Part shown: positions 10,368 through 17,028 of the stretch, one piece after another
How positions within the stretch are numbered: the first letter of the stretch is position 1
How the letters are laid out: each line of letters opens with the position of its first letter
Source of the DNA: Pseudomonadota bacterium
Lineage (GTDB): Bacteria > Pseudomonadota > Alphaproteobacteria > Rhizobiales > Xanthobacteraceae
Direction of reading: 5' to 3'
NCBI GenBank assembly: GCA_023404705.1
Contig: JAEYAU010000043.1
Span: forward strand, 1-31,344
Length of the DNA stretch: 31,344 bases
Position numbers and translations under genes: made by a program
The notes under the pieces: model-generated
What the model saw: the letters and a program-made list of their open reading frames with translations, nothing else
Databases searched by the model: none
What the model was told of the DNA's origin: nothing

Positions 10368-11834
10368 TTAGACGGCCGCGACGCGCAGCGGCGGCGCAGA
10401 CGCGGTATCGGCATCCGGCGCGGCGCTGCCAACGAGATGCGCGATGGAGTTGGCGTAGTAGCGCAAAAGAATCAGCTCGCTCGGATTGGCGTGGAAGAGT
10501 CCGTCCTCCTCCATGACCAGGTGGCGCAGCCGCAGCATGCGCAGGCCGACCTCCACGGCATAATCCTGGTCGGCGCGCGGAATGTGCACATGGGCGCCAT
10601 GGGCCGCGAGATGCAGCATCAACGCGGCGACGCGGCTCTTGAGCTCCAGCGCCGACATCGGCGCCGCGGCCTCGAGCACCGCGGTCGCGACCAGCGAGAC
10701 CGGCAACGCCGGGACCACGGACCCGACCCGGTCCATCAGCAGCGCGCCGAGTCGCTCGATCTCCTGGAAGCGGCGCTCCTGGTCGAGGGTGCGGAAATCG
10801 AGATTCCGCTCGGCCAGATAGGCGCGCAGCGAGATCGGCGCGCCGAAGCTCACGCAGGCATAGCCATAGCGATAGAGCCGGCCCTGCAGGCGCAGCGCCA
10901 CGTTGTGGGCGAGGAAGCCGAGGAGCACGCGCAGGCTGAAGCGGAAGCGCGGGCGCTCGCCCTCGGGGGTCGCGAGCGCGGCGGTCTGGACGCGGTCCTC
11001 GATCACGCGGTCGTAGTTGATGCCGACGGGCACGAAGACGGCATCCCGCGCCCCCTTCGGATCGAAGCCCGAGACCATGTAGCTGAGCAGCCCGAGCTTG
11101 GCGGGCCGCAGCTTGCCGTCGCGGGTGAGCCCGCCTTCCGGGAACATGGCCTGGGCGAGCCCGCCCGCCACCGCCATCGAGACGTAGCGCGCCAGCACCC
11201 GCCGATAGAGCGGCTCGCGCGAGTCGCGGCGCACGAAATAGGCGCCCATGGAGCGGATCAGGCTCTGCAGCAGCCAGACGCGCGCCCATTCGCCGACCGC
11301 GTAGCTGAGCGCCGAGCTGGTGGAGGCCATATAGGTCACCAGCACGTAGTCCATGTTGGAGCGATGATTGATGACGAAGATCACGGCGGCGTCCGGATCG
11401 ACGGACTTCATCGCCTCCTCGTCCATGTAGCCGAGGCGGACGCGGTAGAGGAAGGTGGAGATGCGGCGCGCGAGCCGCGTACCGATGCCGAAATACGCAT
11501 AGGCCGAGAACGACGGCACGATCTCTCTGGCGTAACGGTGCGCGCGCGCATGCGCGACCTCGCGGGTGACGCCGTGCTCGGCCGCATAGGCCTCGATCGC
11601 CTGCAGCACCTCGGGGTCGAAGATCAGCGCGTCGATCATGGCCTGGCGCCGGGCGAGCTTGAACGGCTGGATGCGCAGGCGAAGGCGCGTGTTGAGATCG
11701 TCGATCGCGCGGTTGAAGCGCTTGCGCATGATCCAGCGCACGGCCGGCAGCAGCACATGCTCGAGCACGGCCCAGAGCGCAAAGGCGCCGAAGAGCACGA
11801 CGAGCCAGAGCGGCACGGATACGGTGGTGGACAA
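10368..11834 (-). CDS. Glycerol-3-phosphate/lysophosphatidate acyltransferase family protein (PlsB-like)
   Basis: Membrane-associated enzyme of the PlsC/PlsB acyltransferase superfamily, which transfers an acyl chain to glycerol-3-phosphate or a lysolipid in phospholipid synthesis. The 488 residues begin with a hydrophobic helix (about 8-30). Catalytic block I is NHRSNMD with H157 and D162; block II is GAYFVRRD (197-204); block III is FPEGGLTRDG (231-240). These are closest to the PlsB type, but the protein is shorter than E. coli PlsB (about 800), so the acyl acceptor is unproven. The start is TTG 11834, preceded by GGGGAGGGG. The gene is followed after 195 nt by the histidine kinase, with no clear link in function. 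Confidence 0.85.
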   Translation of the reverse strand: MSTTVSVPLWLVVLFGAFALWAVLEHVLLPAVRWIMRKRFNRAIDDLNTRLRLRIQPFKLARRQAMIDALIFDPEVLQAIEAYAAEHGVTREVAHARAHRYAREIVPSFSAYAYFGIGTRLARRISTFLYRVRLGYMDEEAMKSVDPDAAVIFVINHRSNMDYVLVTYMASTSSALSYAVGEWARVWLLQSLIRSMGAYFVRRDSREPLYRRVLARYVSMAVAGGLAQAMFPEGGLTRDGKLRPAKLGLLSYMVSGFDPKGARDAVFVPVGINYDRVIEDRVQTAALATPEGERPRFRFSLRVLLGFLAHNVALRLQGRLYRYGYACVSFGAPISLRAYLAERNLDFRTLDQERRFQEIERLGALLMDRVGSVVPALPVSLVATAVLEAAAPMSALELKSRVAALMLHLAAHGAHVHIPRADQDYAVEVGLRMLRLRHLVMEEDGLFHANPSELILLRYYANSIAHLVGSAAPDADTASAPPLRVAAV

Positions 11835-11884
11835 GGGCCCCTCCCCGGGAGCGGAGCGTAGCGCATTTCGGGTGGCTCGAACAT

Positions 11885-11995
11885 GTAGGGCGCATTAGCG
11901 CGAAGCGCGTAATGCGCCGGCTGACACTCCGCTGGCGCTGCATGTGTTGTGAAGCCCACGGCGCATTACGCCGCTGCGCGGCTAATGCGCCCTAC
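11885..11995. repeat. Composite palindromic repeat (two nested palindromes in inverted orientation)
   Basis: Two imperfect palindromes, 11889-11918 and 11960-11991, both begin GGCGCATTA and end TAATGCGCC in alternative arm order. Their outer ends are inverted copies: GTAGGGCGCATTAGC at 11885-11899 and its reverse complement at 11981-11995. The 41-nt spacer has no pattern that I see. This is the look of a REP/BIME-like mosaic element. Confidence 0.75.
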
Positions 11996-12048
11996 GAAGA
12001 AAGCACCTTATCTCCGCGGCGCCGTGCGTCCGGAGGTCTGCATCGCTA

Positions 12049-12196
12049 GCTCCCCAGAGGGAGCGGAGCGCCGAGATCGGCGCGGCCCGCTTGCGAGGCG
12101 GACCAGGGCCGGGGTGCGAGCCCGGCCGGGGATGCGCTTGCGAGGCGCATCCGGCGGGCTCCTTGCGATCGGAGCCCGCGCGCCTCTCGGCGCTCC
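12049..12196. other. Clustered hairpin element with shared TGCGA loops (candidate structured RNA or repeat)
   Basis: A closing 11-bp stem (12065-12075 with 12186-12196) encloses four consecutive hairpins: 12084-12104 (7 bp with one mismatch, loop TTGCGAG), 12107-12127 (7 bp, loop GTGCGAG), 12130-12152 (8 bp, loop TTGCGAG) and 12154-12179 (9 bp, loop TTGCGATC). A further 6-bp hairpin lies just before at 12049-12064. The recurring TGCGA loop motif and nested pairing are seen directly. Whether it is transcribed, and from which strand, is not known. Confidence 0.6.
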
Positions 12197-12426
12197 ACTG
12201 CGGTTCCCATATCCCCTGACGCCGGAGCGACGAGGCTGTAACGGCATCGAAGCGGCGCTTTGACGATCCCCCAGAGGAGGACCTCGTCCAGCAGGCTCCC
12301 TGCGCTCCGATCGTGATGTCGGAGTGGCTGTTGCTTCGAACCGCCCCGGGCCCGGTTGACGCCGAGCCGGAGGACCGCATCCCTGCTCTCGTCACGGTCG
12401 TCACCCGGGGACGCCCCTCGTGAGCA

Positions 12427-12451
12427 GGAACGGGACGAGTATGCATATGTT
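12427..12451 (+). promoter_or_regulatory. Possible EcfG-type (general stress sigma) promoter
   Basis: GGAAC (12427-12431) is followed after 17 nt by GTT (12449-12451). Alphaproteobacterial EcfG promoters are described as GGAAC-N16/17-GTT with a preferred C before GTT; here it is T. It would transcribe toward the CBS-BON gene with a leader of more than 100 nt. A short match such as this can arise by chance. Confidence 0.3.
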
Positions 12452-12528
12452 TCGGAAAAACGCAAGGGCATGTTCTGGAAACCAGAAAACAAATTTGCTC
12501 CCGCGGCGCTGGCGGACGTCGCGCGCGG

Positions 12529-12570
12529 TTGATCCACGTCAACGCCCCTCATCGCGGGTCGGACTATGCT
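12529..12570 (+). promoter_or_regulatory. FixK/FNR-type box and -10 element of the CBS-BON gene
   Basis: TTGATCCACGTCAA (12529-12542) is a full match to the FNR/FixK consensus TTGAT-N4-(A/G)TCAA. TATGCT at 12565-12570 is a reasonable -10 hexamer. If transcription starts near 12577, the box centre lies at about -41.5, the class II activation position for this regulator family. The resulting leader is short and contains GGAGGA. This implies induction under low oxygen. Confidence 0.65.
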
Positions 12571-12594
12571 TCGAACAACCCCTGGAGGACCGCC

Positions 12595-13284
12595 ATGAAA
12601 GCCGCCGAGATCATGACCGCGCCGGTCATCACGATCGCGCCCGAGGCGACGATCACCGAAGCCGCCGAGCTGCTGCTCACGCACCGCATCAGCGGCGCGC
12701 CGGTGGTGGACGCCACCGGGACGCTCGTCGGCGTCGTCAGCGAGGGCGACCTGCTGCGCCGGGTCGAAGCCGGCACCGAGCGTCGCCGCTCCTGGTGGCT
12801 CGAGTTCTTCACCCGCAGCGACACGCTCGCGGCCGAATACGTCAAGGCGCACGGCCGCAAGGTCTCCGACATCATGACGCGCTGGGTCGTGACTATCACC
12901 GAAGACACGGCGCTCGCCGAGATCGCCGACCTCCTGGAACGCCACCGCATCAAGCGTCTGCCGGTGCTGCGCGACGGCAGGGTGGTCGGCATCGTCAGCC
13001 GCGCCAATGTGCTGCAGGCGGTCGCCGCGGGACGGCCGATCACGCAGATCGTGAAGGCCGACGACCGGGCGATCCACGACGAGGTGATGCACCGGCTCGC
13101 GCATCTGCCCTGGGGACGGCCTTGGAATCTCAACGTCGCCGTGAAGGACGGCGTCGTCGAGCTGTGGGGCGCGGTCACCTCGCCGGAGGAGAAGGAGGCG
13201 GCGCGCATCGCGGTCGAGACCACGAGCGGTGTCCTCGCGGTCGAGGACCATCTGATGCTGCAGCGCGTGGTGTCGGGCGTCTAG
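12595..13284 (+). CDS. CBS-pair and BON domain protein
   Basis: A 229-residue cytoplasmic protein. The first CBS motif (about 4-60) starts KAAEIMTAPVITIAPEA and ends GVVSEGDLLRR; the second (about 88-143) starts VSDIMTRWVVTITEDT and ends GIVSRANVLQA. A C-terminal BON-type domain (about 158-225) has NLNVAVKDGVVELWGAV. CBS pairs bind adenosine nucleotides and act as energy sensors; BON domains are linked to membrane or phospholipid binding. ATG 12595 follows GGAGGA with correct spacing. A FixK/FNR-type promoter lies directly upstream, so expression is probably induced at low oxygen. The AI-2E permease gene follows in the same direction and may be co-transcribed. The partner regulated by this protein is unknown. 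Confidence 0.9.
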   Translation: MKAAEIMTAPVITIAPEATITEAAELLLTHRISGAPVVDATGTLVGVVSEGDLLRRVEAGTERRRSWWLEFFTRSDTLAAEYVKAHGRKVSDIMTRWVVTITEDTALAEIADLLERHRIKRLPVLRDGRVVGIVSRANVLQAVAAGRPITQIVKADDRAIHDEVMHRLAHLPWGRPWNLNVAVKDGVVELWGAVTSPEEKEAARIAVETTSGVLAVEDHLMLQRVVSGV

Positions 13285-13419
13285 ACCCGGCAACCAAAGC
13301 GCCCGGCCAGCGTTGAGGATGGCATTCGCCAAGCGAGGCCTGCCATCCAAGAGCGACTTACGAGTGCACCGTTCAGCCTGTGGCGCGTTTCGAACAGAGG
13401 CGCGACCATCGGCATTTTC

Positions 13420-14403
13420 GTGCTGCTGTTCGTCGGCTTTCTCTATGTGGCGCGGCCGGTGCTGCTGCCCGTGATCTCGGCGATCATCGTCGGCACCCTG
13501 ATCGCGCCGCTCACGCGGCGTGCGGCGGCGCTGCGCGTCCCGTCATGGTTGAGCGCGCTCGTGGTGGTGGCCCTGCTCGCCGGGACGCTCGGGCTTGCGA
13601 TCGTCCTGCTGTCCGGGCCGGTGGTCGAATGGATCGGCAAGGCGCCCGAGCTCGGCGCGCGCATCAAGGAGCTGCTCAGCTTCTTCGACCGGCCGCTCGC
13701 AGCGCTTGGCGACATCCGCAATGCACTGGCGGCGCCGGAGGGAAAGGAAGGCGCGCTGAAGGTCGATGTCGCGGGCGGCATGGTGGCGCCCGCCGTGGCG
13801 CTCGTCACGCCGGCGATCGGCGAGATCCTGATCTTCTTCGGCACGCTGTTCTTCTTTCTCGCCGCACGCCGCGCCCTGCGCCAGCAGCTCGTGACGCTGT
13901 CCGATGACCGCGACATCCGCCTTACGGTGCTGCGCATCCTCAACGAGCTCGAGCAGAGCCTCGCGACCTACCTGGCGATCGTCACGGCGATCAATCTTTG
14001 CCTCGGCGTCTTCATGACGGGCGCCCTGTGGCTGATCGGCTTTCCGCATCCGCTGATCTGGGGCGTCGTCATTTTCGTGCTCAACTACATCCCCTATCTC
14101 GGACCCGCGATCGTCAACGTGCTGTTCCTGCTGGTCGGCCTGATAAGCTTTCCGAACGCCACGCAGGCGCTGATCGCGCCCGCGATCTTCCTGACGGTGA
14201 CGACCATCGAGGGACACTTCCTCACGCCGAGCATCATCGGCCAGCGCCTCACCATCAATCCCTTCGCGATCTTCCTGGCGCTGGTGTTCTGGACCTGGCT
14301 GTGGGGACCCTTCGGCGCATTCCTCGCCGCGCCGCTGCTGATCGTCGGCATGGTCGCGGCGCATCACCTGCTGCCGAAGGACGAGGTGAAGCTGCCGGGG
14401 TGA
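13420..14403 (+). CDS. AI-2E / PerM family permease (start uncertain)
   Basis: Polytopic inner-membrane protein of the AI-2E exporter (PerM/TqsA, UPF0118) family, whose members export signalling molecules or exchange ions; the substrate here is unknown. The 327 residues from GTG 13420 show two N-terminal helices, a hydrophilic segment (about 75-125) and a C-terminal bundle with the family region VIFVLNYIPYLGP, later IEGHFLTPSIIGQRLTINPFAIFLAL. The frame is open back to the CBS stop at 13284 without any ATG, GTG or TTG above 13420. AGAGG at 13396-13400 is correctly spaced for ATC 13408, not for GTG 13420, and ATIGIFV would extend the first helix naturally. The true N-terminus is thus likely upstream of 13420. 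Confidence 0.85.
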   Translation: MLLFVGFLYVARPVLLPVISAIIVGTLIAPLTRRAAALRVPSWLSALVVVALLAGTLGLAIVLLSGPVVEWIGKAPELGARIKELLSFFDRPLAALGDIRNALAAPEGKEGALKVDVAGGMVAPAVALVTPAIGEILIFFGTLFFFLAARRALRQQLVTLSDDRDIRLTVLRILNELEQSLATYLAIVTAINLCLGVFMTGALWLIGFPHPLIWGVVIFVLNYIPYLGPAIVNVLFLLVGLISFPNATQALIAPAIFLTVTTIEGHFLTPSIIGQRLTINPFAIFLALVFWTWLWGPFGAFLAAPLLIVGMVAAHHLLPKDEVKLPG

Positions 14404-14409
14404 GAGCAC

Positions 14410-14543
14410 TGTAGGGTGTGCTTGGCGGCCCCGGACTTCGCGATTACACGATGAGCACAGTCCGCCGAGCGCACGCGTGCGCTCAGCGCGAACGATTTCA
14501 TTACCCCATTGAAAAGGCTCGGGCGCGCTGAGCACACCCTACA
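14410..14543. repeat. Composite inverted repeat between convergent genes
   Basis: TGTAGGGTGTGCT (14410-14422) and its exact reverse complement (14531-14543) bound the element. Inside is a perfect 18-bp palindrome GAGCGCACGCGTGCGCTC (14467-14484). It fills the space between two convergent genes and may act as a two-way terminator; no T-tract is seen. The TGTAGGG end is shared with the element at 11885. Confidence 0.7.
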
Positions 14544-14552
14544 AGAGAGGCC

Positions 14553-16766
14553 CTACTCCCTGCGCAGCTGGCGCAGGATCGCACCGATCACGTTGGAGTA
14601 GTCGTCGGTCCAGATGCCCTGCTCGGGGTCCGGCTCCTTTGGCTGCCAGTCCTCGCTTTTTGTCAGCGGGCCGAAGTCCTCGTCGGCGCGGGCGCTGATC
14701 GCGACCGTCGAGGTGAAGACATAGCGCGCCGCCTCCTCGTCCTCGGTGGCGGCGCGGTTGTTGACGCGCGTCACCAGCCCGTTCACATGGGCGATGCCGG
14801 CGACCACCGAGGCGAGTTCCATGTGGCGGTTGGAGACGTGCAGCGCGACGACCCCCTGCGGCGCCAGGCGGTCGCGATAGATCGCCATGGCTTCGCGCGT
14901 CACCAGGTGGATCGGGATCGCATCGGACGAGAAGGCGTCGACCACGATCAGGTCGTAGCGGTCGGCCGAGTCCGCGAGGGTGAGGCGCGCGTCGCCCATG
15001 ACGATCGGAATGTCGGGCGCGCACTTGCTCAGGAAGCTGAAGCGCTCCGGGTCGCGCGCGATGCGCACGATCAGCGGGTCGATCTCGTAATAGGTCCACG
15101 GCTCGCCGGGTTCGGAATGGCACGCCATGCTCCCGGTGCCGAGGCCGACCACGGCGACGCGGATCGGCCGGCCGGCGCGTTCGCGCACCGAACGCACGGT
15201 CTCGGCCAGCGGCGAGTTCGGATGATAGTAGGTGATCATCTCGGGCCGGCCGGTGATCGGATGGCCCGCGGCGTCGCGGATGCGCTCGGCGCCGTGGATG
15301 GTCGTGCCGTGCAGCAGCACGCGATACTGCCCGTCGCTCGACTCGTTGATCTTGGCGACGCCGAAGAAGCTGCGCAGCGTCTCGCGATGCTCGCCCGCCG
15401 GCTTGTAGAGATTGCTGATCAGGAACACGGCCGCGATCACGGCCGCGAAGGGCAGCGGCTCGACCGAGACCAGGATCGCGATCGCGAGCATGATGCCGAT
15501 CGTCCAGTTGAACACGGTCTGATCGGTCACGTATTGCTGCGTCACCGCAGGCGCGGCCGCGACCACGACGATCGCGATGGCGCCGAGCCAGGTGACCCAG
15601 GAGCGCCAGTCGCTCGGCAGCTGGAAGCCGGGCCGGCACAGGATCGCGAGCACGATCAGCGCCGGATACTCGGCGACCCAGGAGAAGATGTTGGGCGCGA
15701 TCAGCCCCGAGAAGATGCCGCCGATGACGCCGCCAGTGGACATCCACATATAGAAAGCCGTGAGATGCTGCGCGGGCGGCCGGCGGCGGCTGAGCTCGCC
15801 ATGGCACACCATGGCGATGACGAAGAAGGCCGCGACGTTGAGCACGAGCAGCCAGAGCGCATAGGACGTGATGTCGAGGCTCATCACGGCGACGAGACCG
15901 ACGATGAAGAACGGCTCGATGAACACCATCCAGCGGTGGCGCAGCAGCGGCCGCGTCTGGAACACGATGACGAAGGTCAGGAGATAGAGCGCGAGCGGGA
16001 TCACCCACATGAAGGGCGCGGCCGCGATGTCGGTCGAAATGTGCGACGTCACCGAGACGAGCAGCGCCGAGGGGATGGCGGCGAGGAAGATCCAGGTGAC
16101 GGCGTCGCGCCAGCTGGGCGGCGGCGCGGGCGGCGCATCAGCGAGCGACTCGGGTTTGCGCGGCGTGCGCAGCATCAGTACGCCCGCCGTCGCGATCAGC
16201 GCAATCAGCACGTAGAAGAGAACGGTCCAGCCGAGCGACTGCTGGCCGAGGCGCGTCAGCGGCTCGACCACGAAGGGATAAGCCAGCAATGCGAGGAAGC
16301 TGCCGACATTGCTCGCCGCGTAGAGGAAGTACGGGTTGGCGGCGCTCGGATGGCTCGTGCGCGCGAACCAGGCCTGCAGCAGCGGCCCGTTCGCCGAGAG
16401 CGCGAAGAACGGCAGCCCGATCGAGACCGCGAACAGCGCGATCAACCACAGCTCCGTGTAGACGCCGGGCGGGCGCCCCCAGCCGACCGCGATGGCGAGC
16501 GGCAGCGAGAGCGTCGCGACCGCCATCACGGCGACATGCACGATGACCGAGGCGCGGCCCGGCAGATGCCGCGTGATCAGATGCGCATAGGCGTAACCGG
16601 CGAGCAGCATCGCCTGGAAGAACACCATGGCGACCGACCAGACGGCCGGCGTGCCGCCGAGCCGCGGCAGCACCATCTTGGTGAACATGGGTTGCACCGC
16701 GAACAGCAAGGCCGCCGAGAGGAAGATGGCGGCGGCGAAGACGCGGAGCAGAAGGGGGTGACTCAT
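14553..16766 (-). CDS. Membrane-fused spermidine synthase-like protein
   Basis: A 737-residue fusion of a polytopic membrane part and a C-terminal spermidine synthase-type Rossmann domain. About twelve or more hydrophobic helices fill residues 8-450. The catalytic part (about 480-737) has GLGTGS (541-546) for the nucleotide substrate, acidic YEIDP (560-564), GDAR (591-594) and DAFSSDAIPIH from D610, then WTDDYSN near the end. Soluble spermidine synthases transfer aminopropyl from decarboxylated SAM to putrescine; fused MFS-like forms are common but mostly uncharacterised, so the substrate is unproven. ATG 16766 follows AGAGG. It is divergent from a Tat-exported FAD oxidoreductase that resembles spermidine dehydrogenase, which strengthens a polyamine link. 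Confidence 0.88.
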   Translation of the reverse strand: MSHPLLLRVFAAAIFLSAALLFAVQPMFTKMVLPRLGGTPAVWSVAMVFFQAMLLAGYAYAHLITRHLPGRASVIVHVAVMAVATLSLPLAIAVGWGRPPGVYTELWLIALFAVSIGLPFFALSANGPLLQAWFARTSHPSAANPYFLYAASNVGSFLALLAYPFVVEPLTRLGQQSLGWTVLFYVLIALIATAGVLMLRTPRKPESLADAPPAPPPSWRDAVTWIFLAAIPSALLVSVTSHISTDIAAAPFMWVIPLALYLLTFVIVFQTRPLLRHRWMVFIEPFFIVGLVAVMSLDITSYALWLLVLNVAAFFVIAMVCHGELSRRRPPAQHLTAFYMWMSTGGVIGGIFSGLIAPNIFSWVAEYPALIVLAILCRPGFQLPSDWRSWVTWLGAIAIVVVAAAPAVTQQYVTDQTVFNWTIGIMLAIAILVSVEPLPFAAVIAAVFLISNLYKPAGEHRETLRSFFGVAKINESSDGQYRVLLHGTTIHGAERIRDAAGHPITGRPEMITYYHPNSPLAETVRSVRERAGRPIRVAVVGLGTGSMACHSEPGEPWTYYEIDPLIVRIARDPERFSFLSKCAPDIPIVMGDARLTLADSADRYDLIVVDAFSSDAIPIHLVTREAMAIYRDRLAPQGVVALHVSNRHMELASVVAGIAHVNGLVTRVNNRAATEDEEAARYVFTSTVAISARADEDFGPLTKSEDWQPKEPDPEQGIWTDDYSNVIGAILRQLRRE

Positions 16767-16849
16767 CGGCCTCTCTTAGCGTGTTGCGCGGCGCGGAGCG
16801 AGAGACCTCGCGGCATGCCGGCCGTTCACAAGGCGGTTATGACACTCGG

Positions 16850-16967
16850 CCGTCATCCCGGCCGAGCGAAGCGAGAGCCGGGATCCATAACCCCGGTGAT
16901 CATGATGCGGACAGACAGGGGCTATGGATCCCGGACAGCCGCTGCGCGGCTTCCTGGATGACGACGG
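16850..16967. repeat. Composite palindromic repeat in a divergent promoter region
   Basis: Inner arms CCGGGATCCATA (16878-16889) and TATGGATCCCGG (16923-16934) are exact inverted copies. Outer arms CGTCATCC (16851-16858) and GGATGACG (16956-16963) are as well. Smaller imperfect palindromes sit inside each half (around GAGCGAAGCGAGAG, and GCCGCTGCGCGGC). It lies between the divergent starts at 16766 and 17029. Confidence 0.75.
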
Positions 16968-17028
16968 AGCGTTGGCGAGAGTCTCCGCCCCGTGCCATCC
17001 TGCCCGGGGGTCGAACGGAACCGGAATC

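Larger units (their letters stand above)
11835..12594. other. 760-bp intergenic region rich in structured DNA
   Basis: I find no convincing protein gene here; the open frames are Arg/Ser/Pro-rich shadows. It holds a composite palindrome (11885-11995), a hairpin cluster (12049-12196), a small inverted repeat (12473-12487, TTCTGG and CCAGAA around AAA), a possible ECF-sigma promoter (12427-12451) and a FixK/FNR-type promoter (12529-12570). The stretch between 12200 and 12420 shows nothing I recognise. Confidence 0.7.

Noticed and set aside
7941..11861. Plus-strand open frames of 781 and 517 codons
   Set aside because: They mirror the kinase and acyltransferase genes; composition is typical of antisense frames in GC-rich DNA.
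11982..12542. Minus-strand frame of 186 codons in the 760-bp gap
   Set aside because: It runs through the hairpin cluster, is Arg/Ser/Pro-rich and lacks a ribosome site; the repeats explain the sequence better.
14787..16961. Plus-strand frame of 724 codons
   Set aside because: Antisense shadow of the spermidine synthase-like gene.
11885..16967. Possible insertion sequence ends or CRISPR repeats
   Set aside because: No transposase frame, no target-site duplication seen, and no regularly spaced direct repeats; the palindromes fit REP-like elements better.
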